Source: Acidobacteriota bacterium (GTDB lineage Bacteria > Acidobacteriota > Terriglobia > Acidiferrales > UBA7541). From it: a DNA stretch of 33,685 nucleotides. Every line of letters begins with the position of its first letter. Position 1 is the stretch's first letter. The notes beneath the pieces are model-generated. The model did no database searches, was not told the DNA's origin, and was given only the letters and a program-made list of their open reading frames with translations. The stretch is taken from NCBI GenBank assembly GCA_003223245.1, contig QHYI01000140.1, positions 2,053 through 35,737 on the forward strand. Direction: 5' to 3'. The position numbers and the translations under genes were made by a program. This document shows, piece after piece, positions 23,766 through 32,116 of the stretch.

Positions 23766-24326
23766 TCACTGCAAGGATCGAATGTGTAGTTCAAGCGCCT
23801 GAATCATCTCCGATTCAAGGCTGCCATTCGATTCTAAGGGCCAGACGTCACGCCTGGTTGCAAGAGCGTCCTCGGACTCGCCAAATCCATCGAACGTGGC
23901 GTTGATCGAGACCGCTGTGTAGCCGTCGTTTTTCTCGGTAGTCCGAATCTGAACCAGGCCTTTTCCGCCACGCCACTGGATTCGCGAATCCGCGAACGGC
24001 TTGGTATATTTGGCGAGACTTTCCTTATCGAGCGAGATGGTAAATGTCCACACCTGCTCACTCGCCTGTTGGTCCCTGGTGAACCATTGGCGTTCCCGTA
24101 TGAACTTTTGGAAATATTCCTGGGCGTCCAGAGCCGACAGCCGCACCTCTACACAATTCGGCGGCGGAGCGTTGTCTTCTTTGCCGTGCCTCTTCTTCTC
24201 ACTGCGTGCCTTTCTCGCTCCTGAACGCTCTCCGTTGACCGCCTCACAGGGCCGAATAGATGGGTCTGTTGAGGAAGCCGGAAAAAGGAAGGCAGAAGCA
24301 ACCAGCAACGAGAAAACAAGCGGCAT
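23766..24326 (-). CDS. Exported hypothetical protein at the end of the pilM-P operon
   Basis: About 186 residues from an ATG at 24326 with a weak AAGAAAGA upstream; in-frame GTG and TTG starts lie a few codons earlier. A signal peptide (LVFSLLVASAFLFPASS) precedes a basic, Lys/Arg-rich segment flanked by two cysteines about 30 residues apart. The remainder appears to be a compact alpha/beta domain (ALDAQEYFQKFIRERQWF, WTFTISLDKESLAKYT, SRIQWRGGKGLVQIRTTE, YTAVSINATFDGFGE), ending in a helix. I do not recognise the family. It starts 96 bp downstream of the pilP-like gene on the same strand, so it may be co-transcribed and function at the pilus or secretion platform in the periplasm. Confidence 0.7.
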   Translation of the reverse strand: MPLVFSLLVASAFLFPASSTDPSIRPCEAVNGERSGARKARSEKKRHGKEDNAPPPNCVEVRLSALDAQEYFQKFIRERQWFTRDQQASEQVWTFTISLDKESLAKYTKPFADSRIQWRGGKGLVQIRTTEKNDGYTAVSINATFDGFGESEDALATRRDVWPLESNGSLESEMIQALELHIRSLQ

Positions 24327-24422
24327 TCTTTCTTGCACCTGCAATAGAACGGCCCTTCTGTGATGCCTGTCGTTGGAGCCTCTTGCTCGAGCGTTCGGCC
24401 AGATCCTCGGGCCAAAAGTAGT

Positions 24423-24962
24423 TCAAATCGGCGGCCCCTCATCTTCGAGCCTCGCTGTTCCTTGACGGCCGCTGCTGATTTCCTCAAACTCAAGGCTCCG
24501 ATGATTGATTTTGATGATGCGGTAGCGGCCCAGGACAATGTCACCTTCTGCGGCGATGTGAACTGTGTCCCCATCGGTCAGAAACGCGCGGGGTGAGCCG
24601 GATTCCGCCTTTCCTTCGCCAAAATATTTTAGCGGAAATTGCAGTGGCGGAGGCGGTGGGGGCGGTGGGGGAACGTAGTCGCTATCACCGGGCCCTGGCA
24701 CATGAACAGGTTTTGGCGGCGGGGCAGGGAGGTCACGTCTAAAGATGTCGCGAGGGCTGGGCTTGTACTCCGTGTTCTGTGCTTCTTTCAAGCGACCCCA
24801 ATGGATCTGCGGATTTTCCACTTTCATCGGCTTGTAATTGGCGGCAACCGTGGAAGCACGCACCGCTTGGGCCGGAGGCCGGCTGTAGAAATACCAAATC
24901 GAAGAGCCCGTCAGCATAAGACCGGCGAGCACTGCCATCTCGGCGTTTTTTTTGTTCTTCAT
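24423..24962 (-). CDS. pilP: PilP-like protein of the type IV pilus alignment complex
   Basis: About 179 residues. The ATG at 24962 directly after the pilO stop gives MKNKKNAEMAV; an ATG at 24977 overlaps pilO by 11 bp and cannot be excluded. A single N-terminal TM helix (MAVLAGLMLTGSSIWYFY) is followed by a linker with RDIFRRDLPAPP and nine consecutive prolines. The C-terminal beta-rich domain (PLKYFGEGKAES, AFLTDGDTVHIAAEGDIVLG, YRIIKINHRSLEFEEISSG) resembles the homology region of PilP/GspC that contacts the secretin. Canonical PilP is a lipoprotein with a lipobox cysteine; this one lacks the cysteine and appears anchored by the TM helix, which is GspC-like. It is placed after pilO in the normal order. 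Confidence 0.75.
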   Translation of the reverse strand: MKNKKNAEMAVLAGLMLTGSSIWYFYSRPPAQAVRASTVAANYKPMKVENPQIHWGRLKEAQNTEYKPSPRDIFRRDLPAPPPKPVHVPGPGDSDYVPPPPPPPPPLQFPLKYFGEGKAESGSPRAFLTDGDTVHIAAEGDIVLGRYRIIKINHRSLEFEEISSGRQGTARLEDEGPPI

Positions 24963-24966
24963 CTCG

Positions 24967-25521
24967 TCAGGCCGCATTTTTGAAGTAGGACCTCAAATGC
25001 AGCACCACACGAAGGGCTCCGGCAACATTCTGGCCCGTCTGTTCCGAACCGAGGGTCAAACCATCAATAATGTAAAAGTTGTGAGAGCGCTGCAAACCGT
25101 TCAGAAATTCGACGACAGCTTTGTAATCGCCGTTAACCGTGACATCGAGCTCCACTTCAACGATGTTTCGGCCAGGAAGCTCCTTGGGGCGGAAATCCAG
25201 GGAAGCATTTTGTAATCCAGAACTCTTTTCCAGTGCCGTGAATTCGTCCGTGACGGCGGAGTAGCCTGCGCTGCTGGGAAAAAGGGAATTTTCGAATCGC
25301 TCACAATCCGCCTTTGTCTCGGGAATACTCTGTTGAATAGCCCGCGCACGTTGGACGTCCGCTTTGAGAAGTTTAATTTGAGCTTTCTGCGCAGCCAGTT
25401 CGTTTCGCGAAAACTTCGTGGCTGATTGCAGCGCATAAAGCGCCAAAAGCACATCCGCGGCAATCAGAATGGTCAGGCCGGCGAGAGTTAACTTCTTTTG
25501 TAATGAGAATTCGAACCTCAT
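24967..25521 (-). CDS. pilO: PilO, type IV pilus inner-membrane platform protein
   Basis: About 184 residues. The N-terminal cytoplasmic stub and TM helix (KLTLAGLTILIAADVLLALYAL) are followed by a long coiled coil (FSRNELAAQKAQIKLLKADVQ). The C-terminal ferredoxin-like domain has VELDVTVNGDYKAVVEFLN and FYIIDGLTLG. PilO heterodimerises with PilN in the periplasm and links the cytoplasmic PilM ring with PilP and the secretin. The pilN stop and pilO start overlap as TGATG at 25519-25523 (a GTG one codon earlier is possible), indicating coupled translation. Length and domain order are normal for the family. Confidence 0.9.
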   Translation of the reverse strand: MRFEFSLQKKLTLAGLTILIAADVLLALYALQSATKFSRNELAAQKAQIKLLKADVQRARAIQQSIPETKADCERFENSLFPSSAGYSAVTDEFTALEKSSGLQNASLDFRPKELPGRNIVEVELDVTVNGDYKAVVEFLNGLQRSHNFYIIDGLTLGSEQTGQNVAGALRVVLHLRSYFKNAA

Positions 25522-26087
25522 CACGCCCTCGAATAAACCACGGTAAGCTCCAGGACAACTTGGTCGCCGGTAGCCTGCCCCGTTGGGGCACGAACGGTCA
25601 TTAATTGGAGATGAGAGAACACGTTGGATTCTTCCAGAGCGTGAAGAAACTTGACCCTCGCTTCATCACTGGCAGCTCCGATAGTAAGCTTCACGCTTGC
25701 TTGTCGGTTCACCTGTTTCGGCTCGATGCTTATCACGTGAACGCCGATAGGCAAGATCCTCTCAAGATCCATAAACATATTGGTCCAGTTGAAGCTTCTT
25801 GCCTCGATAATGTCATTAATAAAAGAGGCGCGGTCGTCCAGCTTGGCATTTTCTGGTTCTGAAAAGAAACGATCGAGTTTTTCCCGCTGAGCAATCAACT
25901 CATCCATTTCCCTAGAAACACTGGCACTCTCGGCAAAGAATGCCGTTTCCGCCTTCCGAAGAGCGTACACGTGCCAGGCAAGCGCCAGGCAAAGCGTGGC
26001 AGCGACCATCCCAATGATGGCGGAAAATACCCGGAAACGACGATGGGTTTCAAGCGGCTCTGTGGCTAAATTGACGTTGAGAATCAT
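25521..26087 (-). CDS. pilN: PilN, type IV pilus inner-membrane platform protein
   Basis: About 188 residues from an ATG at 26087 (MILNVNLATEPLE). The frame goes back to 26129, but that part overlaps pilM and lacks family features. The N-terminal segment NLATEP corresponds to the INLLP-type peptide by which PilN docks into a groove of PilM. A TM helix follows (VFSAIIGMVAATLCLALAWHV), then a coiled coil (SREMDELIAQREKLDRFF) and a ferredoxin-like domain (ILPIGVHVISIEPKQVN, VKLTIGAASDEARVKFLHAL). pilM ends 26 bp upstream. Only GGAA directly abuts the ATG as a possible ribosome site. Confidence 0.9.
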   Translation of the reverse strand: MILNVNLATEPLETHRRFRVFSAIIGMVAATLCLALAWHVYALRKAETAFFAESASVSREMDELIAQREKLDRFFSEPENAKLDDRASFINDIIEARSFNWTNMFMDLERILPIGVHVISIEPKQVNRQASVKLTIGAASDEARVKFLHALEESNVFSHLQLMTVRAPTGQATGDQVVLELTVVYSRA

Positions 26088-26113
26088 TTCCAGGGGGCTC
26101 CGAAAAAATGGCC

Positions 26114-27100
26114 TTAAGCACGATACCACATCCAGCCGAGTAGACCTTCCAGTTCACGTTCTGCCAAGGGGAGGGCATGTTCTGGGACCCGCCCGTTTGT
26201 GGAGGCCGACTGCAAAAGCGATTCGACCGGACAGTTAAACTCATCCTTGAGGAGAGGCAAGAACTCGGGCAACCGACTGCCTAACCCCGCAATGACCACG
26301 GACCGGATGTTTTCCGACCACGTATCCTGATAGTAGGCGGCCACGGGAAATATTTCGTCGAGCAGCGCTCTGGGCGTCAGCTCACGCCTGTTTACGGGCA
26401 GTTCCGTGCAGCGGTAACCGCATAAAATGCTCTCACGAATGATAGCAGTAGTCAGCGCGTTGCCGGCTACACGCACCATGAGCGTGGCCCGGTCATCGAC
26501 CAACAAAGCGGAAGCCGCAATCGAGGAACTGAGAACAACCCCGGGGCGGAGCTTGGCCGCCCGCGCGACTTCTTCATATTCCCGGACAATGGGGAGCTTA
26601 GCCAGGGCCGCTACTAGGTTCACGCCGTCGTCCCGCGGCGCCTGCCGAGTGTAGGAAATGTGCATTTCGTCTACCTCGAACGGCACGCTCTTTTTCAGTT
26701 TCCAGCGCAGCAAGGGCACAGCTTCCTGAGGCGAACGGGGGAAATCTTCGAAATGCTGAACGAACACGCGGATCACCGGATCCGGCACCAGCAGGGCGGT
26801 ATCGACCTCCCTAGCGCGCAGCCTCTTGCACACACTTTCTACAGCCGATTGAACCGCGGCCAAATCTACAATGTTGGCTTCCACTGCAGAAGGTACAAGG
26901 ACGCCGGGCCGCAGCAGTTCAACCGCAAACTCCTCGACCGATCCTCCGTGCGACCACCGGACCAGGGATACTCGCTCGGGGGCAATCTCGATGGCCAGCG
27001 GAGGATGCGGTAAGGCATTGAACCACCGAGCCCAACGACGGACTCTCGCGCTCCTGTAGATCCCTCGCCGGAAGGTAGACTTGGTACCCAAAGATCTCAC
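26114..27100 (-). CDS. pilM: PilM, actin-like cytoplasmic type IV pilus protein
   Basis: A protein of 328 residues from a GTG at 27100. Landmarks of the FtsA/actin-like fold are the opening strand LAIEIAPERVSLVRW, RWKLKKSVPFEVDEMHISY, the central LVAALAKLPIVREYEEVA, the second subdomain (ALLVDDRATLMVRVAGNALTTAI) and the phosphate-2-like VVIAGLGSRLPEFLPLL. The phosphate-1 Asp/Ser of canonical PilM (GLDIGSSSIK) is replaced by AIEIAPERVS, so nucleotide binding may be altered or lost. About 30 extra basic residues precede the first strand. PilM forms the cytoplasmic ring that binds PilN. It is the first gene of pilMNOP here; no pilT, pilB, pilC or pilin gene is in the window. Confidence 0.88.
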   Translation of the reverse strand: MRSLGTKSTFRRGIYRSARVRRWARWFNALPHPPLAIEIAPERVSLVRWSHGGSVEEFAVELLRPGVLVPSAVEANIVDLAAVQSAVESVCKRLRAREVDTALLVPDPVIRVFVQHFEDFPRSPQEAVPLLRWKLKKSVPFEVDEMHISYTRQAPRDDGVNLVAALAKLPIVREYEEVARAAKLRPGVVLSSSIAASALLVDDRATLMVRVAGNALTTAIIRESILCGYRCTELPVNRRELTPRALLDEIFPVAAYYQDTWSENIRSVVIAGLGSRLPEFLPLLKDEFNCPVESLLQSASTNGRVPEHALPLAERELEGLLGWMWYRA

Positions 27101-27253
27101 CCCGCTGATTTTGATGCCGTGTTGGCGTCACCAACTCGGGTTTCTGAACCTGACGCTGATCGTGCGCTTTTGCCTCTCGAACTCAACCTTACTTCCCCTC
27201 CCAAGGCCTCGCGGTTGCGGAACAGCAAACTCGCATAGCCTGGCTGGCCTGAT

Positions 27254-28162
27254 CTAAGGCTTTTTCTTTGTATGGCTTACACTTGGCTTGACTTCAGGTT
27301 TTGCTTCCGCCTCGGTCCTAAGTCTCCAGAAATCGGCCTCGTTAGAGGCAAAGTCTTTCGGGACGTGTGATGTCTCTGGACGTACGACGTATAAATTGCT
27401 CTCGGTGCTTGCATACGCTTCGCGGGCAATTTGCATAAGGCGGTCGGCTATGCTTTCTCCCTCATTTCCTTCTAACATCTCGACCTTCTCCGACAGAAGG
27501 TCGTCATATGCCTTGAGTTCGGAGAGGGGCAAAAAAACAAAAAAAGTGGGAGCGGACGTGCCTTCCTTGGCTTGGTAGACGATCCACGGAACTTCCTCCT
27601 GCATGTTTGAGCGCGCCTGGCTCCAGAGCGTCATAGATTCCGCGAAATCACCTTGGTGCCCAGGGAAAAGGCGCACTTCCAAGACCCGCATAAAACGTGC
27701 TTCCGATAGATCAATGTTCTCTGCGGGGGCGCCTAAATCGTCGCGCCGCACAGCCACAATTGTGCGCTCGCTGGTAACCAGGGAATCGATTTCTCCTTGG
27801 GACTGGGCGAGGTCAGAATGGGCGGCGTAGAACTGCTTCCAGCCACTGTGAGCCTGCTGCAACTGCTCGAAGGAATCAAAAGGGTCGAGAGTAAGTGTTT
27901 GGGGCGCGCCGCTTAGCGATTGCAGGTCAATCCAGAAACTCGGGGCATCGAAACGATCGCAGGCGCGAGAGATAGCGGCCACTAATTTTCGGCGCTCGCC
28001 TGCCTTTCCAGGTTGGACTTGCTGCTGAACGAGGACAAGCAGATTCGGCGGCGCGGCCACCGGGTTGGCCTCCTTCCTTTCTTGCCCCGGTTCTTGCCCC
28101 GGTGAGGCAGATAGGAATGAGAGCCAGAGGAGCGTCCCCAGCAAGCTTCTGATAAGTTTCAT
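27254..28162 (-). CDS. Exported hypothetical protein (acidobacterial type)
   Basis: About 302 residues from an ATG at 28162 with GGAG 9 nt upstream; a TTG five codons earlier is an alternative. A signal peptide (LIRSLLGTLLWLSFLSASPG) precedes about 270 residues. The two halves look alike, each with a strand followed by K/R-rich helix elements: NLLVLVQQQVQPGKAGERRKL, and FMRVLEVRLFPGHQGDFAES. This spacing is reminiscent of tandem dimeric alpha-beta-barrel (antibiotic-monooxygenase-like) units, with FWIDLQSLSG and WIVYQAKEGT as second strands. I found no catalytic motif. It lies 153 bp upstream of pilM on the same strand, so co-transcription is possible, but the spacing argues for its own terminator. 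Confidence 0.75.
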   Translation of the reverse strand: MKLIRSLLGTLLWLSFLSASPGQEPGQERKEANPVAAPPNLLVLVQQQVQPGKAGERRKLVAAISRACDRFDAPSFWIDLQSLSGAPQTLTLDPFDSFEQLQQAHSGWKQFYAAHSDLAQSQGEIDSLVTSERTIVAVRRDDLGAPAENIDLSEARFMRVLEVRLFPGHQGDFAESMTLWSQARSNMQEEVPWIVYQAKEGTSAPTFFVFLPLSELKAYDDLLSEKVEMLEGNEGESIADRLMQIAREAYASTESNLYVVRPETSHVPKDFASNEADFWRLRTEAEAKPEVKPSVSHTKKKP

Positions 28163-28661
28163 AGAATCGGTCTCCAAAATCCAACACGGTCAGATTTGGC
28201 CGACTCCCTCGGGAAAATGTCATCTGCCAGTGCGGGGCATAATGAAATGACCGGTAGGTGTTCAGGGCAAGGGCGTCGGCTCTTCGAGGTCATGTTGGAA
28301 TTGTACGGTCTTCTGACACAGGTGGGCAATGATGTATCGCAAAGTACAAGGCGACAGGTCTGTTGCAACTCGCTTGCGCAGATGCTATTTCGGCGGCTGG
28401 TAAATGTCATGCTCGACACCGATCCCGTAGCGGTTGATCGCCCGCGAGTAACTCTTATCGCGCCTCCTTGTTATCCTTGTTGATACTCGATCCGTTCCCA
28501 CCAAGATTCTGGTAGAATAATTTGTAGGAATATTCGACACGATAAGCTTTTATCCCCTGGTTCGAGATTTGGGGCAATCCCGGGCCCAGCTCCGCCCCCT
28601 CTCTATTTTTGGCCGCGAGAAGTTTGCAGTCGGAAAAAGTGCGCCCATTGGAGCAAAACCC
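28163..28661. other. 499-bp divergent region, no gene seen
   Basis: It separates the minus-strand exported unknown from the plus-strand reductase. Short frames on both strands give Cys/Arg-rich peptides without family features. An AT-rich patch near 28511-28550 (TAGAATAATTTG) could hold a -10 element for the reductase, but no matching -35 is clear. Confidence 0.45.
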
Positions 28662-29453
28662 ATGACCCCTTCCGCAGAGAGTCATTTTTGCGCGCGAATT
28701 ATGGACCGGCGAGACGTTTCCGAGGACCTTTGTGTCCTTCGTATCAATCCCGGCGGTCCCCTTGCGTATCGCGCCGGACAATACATCACCCTGGGCATGG
28801 AGCGCGCTGGCGTGCGAACCGAGCGCGCTTATTCCATTGCTTCCTCTCCTTATGAAGATGCCCTGGAGGTTTTTGTCGAATTGGTTCCCCGCGGCAGCCT
28901 TACCCCTAGCCTTTTCCAGTTGAGCCCGGGCGACAATCTCCTGTGCCGCAAGATCGCCAAAGGCCGCTTTACGTTTGACTTTCACAGTGGTCGCTCCAAC
29001 CATCTCCTTATCTCCACGGTTACTGGCATCGCTCCATTTGTCAGTTATGTTCGAACACTCTATCGCGACTGGCACAACGGTGGGGCTTCCGTGATTGGGA
29101 ATCACAAGCTGTTTTGCCTGCAAGGAGCCAGCCGAGCCTTCGAATTTGGTTATCGGGAAGAACTCGAGCGCTACTCTTCAGAACTGCCTTGGTTTAAATA
29201 TGTCGCTACCGTAAGCCGCCCGTGGGAGGACCCCGAGTGGCGCGGCGAGCGAGGCCGCGTGGATGATCTATTGAGGAAGTACACAGACAAGTGGGAACTA
29301 CAGGGAGAAACTACAACCGCCTATCTGTGCGGCCACCCCACGATGATCGAGAACAGTCGGGGGACCCTAAAACGGGCCGGCTGGAAAAAGGAAGCAATTC
29401 TCGAAGAAGCTTACTATCAGGCGACCATCAAAGAAGCGGAAGCGAGGGCTTGA
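28662..29453 (+). CDS. Ferredoxin/flavodoxin-NADP+ reductase-like flavoprotein
   Basis: About 263 residues from an ATG at 28662 with GGAG 8 nt upstream; the frame extends 31 codons further without a better site. The FAD domain has YRAGQYITLGM and the flavin-binding RAYSIAS motif, then FVELVPRGSLTPSLF and GDNLLC. The NAD(P) domain shows STVTGIAPFVSYVRTL (the TGIAPF nucleotide loop), FCLQGASRAFEFGY, and the late YLCGHPTMIE motif. This is the FNR superfamily layout, closest to bacterial ferredoxin/flavodoxin-NADP reductases (Fpr-like). No iron-sulfur or globin domain is fused, so it should shuttle electrons between NADPH and a separate carrier not encoded nearby. Its stop lies 37 bp from a convergent gene. 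Confidence 0.88.
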   Translation: MTPSAESHFCARIMDRRDVSEDLCVLRINPGGPLAYRAGQYITLGMERAGVRTERAYSIASSPYEDALEVFVELVPRGSLTPSLFQLSPGDNLLCRKIAKGRFTFDFHSGRSNHLLISTVTGIAPFVSYVRTLYRDWHNGGASVIGNHKLFCLQGASRAFEFGYREELERYSSELPWFKYVATVSRPWEDPEWRGERGRVDDLLRKYTDKWELQGETTTAYLCGHPTMIENSRGTLKRAGWKKEAILEEAYYQATIKEAEARA

Positions 29454-29490
29454 AGTTCTCGGTCCTCGGGGTTTGGAACCGCACGGCGAT

Positions 29491-29772
29491 TCAGGCATGG
29501 GTTCGCGAACGTCGCCGGGGCTTTTTCTTCTGTGATTTGGCGGCTCTCCCCGGTTTCAGGGGTCTTACGCGCTTTAAGGCTTTGCCCTTGTGGATGGCCA
29601 CATGGTCGGTTTTGTCGCTCTTGATGAGATATTGCGGTTCTTCTTTCGAGGCGCGGTGGACGTAGCCTTTATACCGGTAATCGGCAGTTAGTTTCCGCAG
29701 GATGACACCGCGCACTCGTCCCGCCTCAGAATTCCATTCCACATGATCGCCGCGCTTGAATATCTTTGGCAT
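29491..29772 (-). CDS. DUF2945 (HVA1 family) small protein
   Basis: A protein of 93 residues from an ATG at 29772 with GGAG 9 nt upstream; the frame runs 22 codons further upstream without a better start. It matches the DUF2945/HVA1 pattern well: GDHVEWNSEAGRVRGVI, then YKGYVHRASKEEPQYLIKSD, KTDHVAIHKGKALKR. These are small Tudor/SH3-like beta-barrel proteins, widespread in soil bacteria, of unknown function. The tail after residue 70 is a Lys/Arg-rich extension that may bind nucleic acid. The gene stands alone, convergent with the reductase gene and divergent from the cytochrome/monooxygenase gene. Confidence 0.88.
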   Translation of the reverse strand: MPKIFKRGDHVEWNSEAGRVRGVILRKLTADYRYKGYVHRASKEEPQYLIKSDKTDHVAIHKGKALKRVRPLKPGRAAKSQKKKPRRRSRTHA

Positions 29773-30035
29773 GATTTGCACTCCGCTGAGGATCGGGCTC
29801 CTCGGCCGCAAAACAAAGGGCGCACAAACAGAGTACAAGCAATGCAGCTATTCGCACTATGCAGGAGCAATCTCTCAAGTAGCAGGTTTGAATCCGACTG
29901 CGCGGTGTGAGAATCCCGGGACTTCGAGACTTCCATGGGCTACTTTGCGAATTCTGCGGTGTAAAATATGCGCTTGCGGCTATTCCGGGGGGAGCAGCTC
30001 ACCTGAATGAGCAGCGTCCCTGAAGGAGAGGTCCC

Positions 30036-31415
30036 ATGCATTTAGGGAGAGCGATCACCTTTGTTTTTGTCGCCGGATTCTCGAGCCTCATACTCGCGGC
30101 GAGAAATCAGACCACGCCGCCTCAGAAGGAAGTTACCTTCACCAAGGACGTCGCGCCAATCTTATACAAGAACTGCGTGGTGTGCCATCGCCCGAACGAT
30201 GTCGCGCCCATGTCGCTCATGACCTACGATGAGGTTGTGCCCTTCGCGCGAATGATTCAGCAGGACGTGGAGCAACGAAAGATGCCGCCCTGGCACGAAG
30301 ATCCGCAGGTCGGTGAATTTACAAACGACCCGCGCTTGAGCGACGCCGATATCGCGACGATCGATGAGTGGGTCAAACGTGGAATGAAAAAGGGCGACCC
30401 GAAAGACTTGCCGCCCGCCCCTGCTTTCGAGCCGGGCTGGCATATCCTGCCGGATGTCATTTTCACCATTCCCGAGTTTGTCGTTCCCAAAACCGCCATG
30501 GACGATTACGAGTACATTTACGTTCCTACGAACTTCACCGAAGACAAATGGATTCAGGCCGGCGAAGTCTTGCCCGGCGACCGCCGCGTGGTGCATCACG
30601 CCACGGTTTCGGTGATCGATCAGGCTGAATACGCCAAACACGTGGCGGAGCACGCCAAAGAGAATGCGGGTGTTGACGAATATCACTACCGCACCGGCAA
30701 GGTGTTGCATCTCCGCCCGGACGCTCCCGTCATTGACGACGGCTGTTCCGCTCCGGATGGCGGCGGAATTCCCGGCCATCCTTCCGGTTATTTGAATATC
30801 GTTCCGGCGATTTATCTGCCCGGCCACATGCCGGAGATACGGCCTCCAGGATACGCGCTGCGGATTCCAGCTCATTCCTATCTGCAATTTCAGATTCACT
30901 ACAGCAATCATCGCGGGCTCGACGAGAAGGACCGCACGAGCATTGGGTTGGTGTTTGCAAGAGAGCCGGTGCAGCACGAAGTCGCGCAATACGAAATCTG
31001 GAACAATATGTTTCGGATTCCGCCAAACGACAGTAACCACCGCGTTACGTCTTGCTTCACGTTACCCAAAGATGTCATCGCCGTAGCCTACACCGCACAC
31101 ATGCACTTCCGCGGCAAAAGCATGACCACAAAAGCTATCTTTCCGGATGGTCACGAAGAAGTGCTGATGGACGTGCCGCACTATGATTTTCGGTGGCAGG
31201 AAACTTATTTTTTGAAGAAGCCGTTCGTACTGCCGAAGGGCACTAAGCTAATGACGGTCGCGTATTTCGACAACTCCCAGAACAATCCGCTGAATCCCGA
31301 TCCCTCCAAAGCGCTCCGTTGGGGGGAGCCGAGCGACGAGGAGATGATGGGTTTCTGGCTGCAATTTGCAGACCCGCAGGTCGTCACAGAAAAGGCCGTA
31401 GAAGCGCAAAAGTGA
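30036..31415 (+). CDS. Cytochrome c / copper type II (PHM-like) monooxygenase fusion protein
   Basis: A protein of 459 residues with a signal peptide (FVFVAGFSSLILAA). The N-terminal domain is a monohaem cytochrome c with CVVCH at residues 47-51, preceded by FTKDVAPILYKN, and an MPPWH motif as possible distal-ligand region. The remainder resembles copper type II ascorbate-dependent (PHM/DBM-like) monooxygenases. H187/H188 in VVHHATVSV and H288 in FQIHYS match the CuH-site ligands, and H355/H357 in YTAHMHFRGKS match the CuM-site pair; a downstream Met (GTKLMTVAYFDN) could complete CuM. The haem domain could supply electrons in place of ascorbate (inference). AAGGAGAGG precedes the ATG. Substrate unknown; this architecture is frequent in Acidobacteriota and Planctomycetota. 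Confidence 0.85.
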   Translation: MHLGRAITFVFVAGFSSLILAARNQTTPPQKEVTFTKDVAPILYKNCVVCHRPNDVAPMSLMTYDEVVPFARMIQQDVEQRKMPPWHEDPQVGEFTNDPRLSDADIATIDEWVKRGMKKGDPKDLPPAPAFEPGWHILPDVIFTIPEFVVPKTAMDDYEYIYVPTNFTEDKWIQAGEVLPGDRRVVHHATVSVIDQAEYAKHVAEHAKENAGVDEYHYRTGKVLHLRPDAPVIDDGCSAPDGGGIPGHPSGYLNIVPAIYLPGHMPEIRPPGYALRIPAHSYLQFQIHYSNHRGLDEKDRTSIGLVFAREPVQHEVAQYEIWNNMFRIPPNDSNHRVTSCFTLPKDVIAVAYTAHMHFRGKSMTTKAIFPDGHEEVLMDVPHYDFRWQETYFLKKPFVLPKGTKLMTVAYFDNSQNNPLNPDPSKALRWGEPSDEEMMGFWLQFADPQVVTEKAVEAQK

Positions 31416-31525
31416 GCAAAAACGCAGTCCTTTGTGGGGAAAGATCCTGGGCGTGAAGCGCATTTTCCTGAAGCAAGTCCTTCGCGCTTAACAAGTTAGC
31501 GTTCCACGTTAAGGTAATTATGTAA

Positions 31526-31550
31526 CTTTGCTCCGCAAAGCAGCTTGCGG
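31526..31550. terminator. Candidate terminator hairpins between convergent genes
   Basis: Two overlapping stems lie between the convergent cytochrome/monooxygenase and msrA genes: CTTTGC/GCAAAG (31526-31540, 3-nt loop) and CCGCAA/TTGCGG (31533-31550, 6-nt loop). There is no clear T-run on either strand. Confidence 0.3.
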
Positions 31551-31564
31551 CTGGATGGGGACCC

Positions 31565-32038
31565 TCAGAAATGGCACGACGCAACCCCGCGCTTCTCGAG
31601 ATACTTCTGGTGATATTCTTCCGCGCGATAGAACTTTCCCGCAGGCGTAATTTCCGTCGCAATCGGCCGCCGGAATTTGCCGCTGGCTTCCAGGGCGGCG
31701 CGCGACTTCTTGGCCATCGCCTCTTGCTCCGGCGAGTGAAAGAAGACCGCGGTGCGGTACTGTGTCCCGAAATCCGGCCCTTGGCGATTCACCTGCGTGG
31801 GATCGTGGATCTGCCAAAATACGTTTAGCAGTTGCTCGTAACTCACCTTCGCGGGATCAAACGTCACCTCGACCACTTCGGCGTGCCCGGTTTCGCCGGT
31901 ACACACGTCTTGATAGGACGGATTTTCCGTGTGTCCGCCGCTATAGCCCACGGCTGTGTCAAGCACTCCCGGGACGCGCTGGAACGCCGCTTGCACTCCC
32001 CAGAAGCATCCCGCTCCAAAGGTAGCAATTTCAGCCAT
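31565..32038 (-). CDS. msrA: Peptide methionine-(S)-S-oxide reductase MsrA
   Basis: A protein of 157 residues, full length for the family. The catalytic signature is FGAGCFWG, with C11 as the nucleophile. It is followed by [54 protein letters not shown] and AEEYHQKYL. The C-terminal ASCHF provides a resolving cysteine (C155). It reduces the S-epimer of methionine sulfoxide with thioredoxin as reductant. No signal peptide, so it is cytoplasmic. GAGGAGA precedes the ATG by 5 nt. It is convergent with the cytochrome/monooxygenase gene and followed upstream, on the same strand, by the TPR protein gene 78 bp away. Confidence 0.97.
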   Translation of the reverse strand: MAEIATFGAGCFWGVQAAFQRVPGVLDTAVGYSGGHTENPSYQDVCTGETGHAEVVEVTFDPAKVSYEQLLNVFWQIHDPTQVNRQGPDFGTQYRTAVFFHSPEQEAMAKKSRAALEASGKFRRPIATEITPAGKFYRAEEYHQKYLEKRGVASCHF

Positions 32039-32116
32039 CGAAATCTCCTCTCACACGCATCATCTAAGTTTTTAGATGCGCAAGGCGACCTGCTCGATTC
32101 AGAAAAGCCTAGCTGT

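Noticed and set aside
28455-29123. 222-codon minus-strand open frame
   Set aside because: Antisense to the flavoprotein reductase, whose FAD and NAD(P) motifs are clear on the plus strand.
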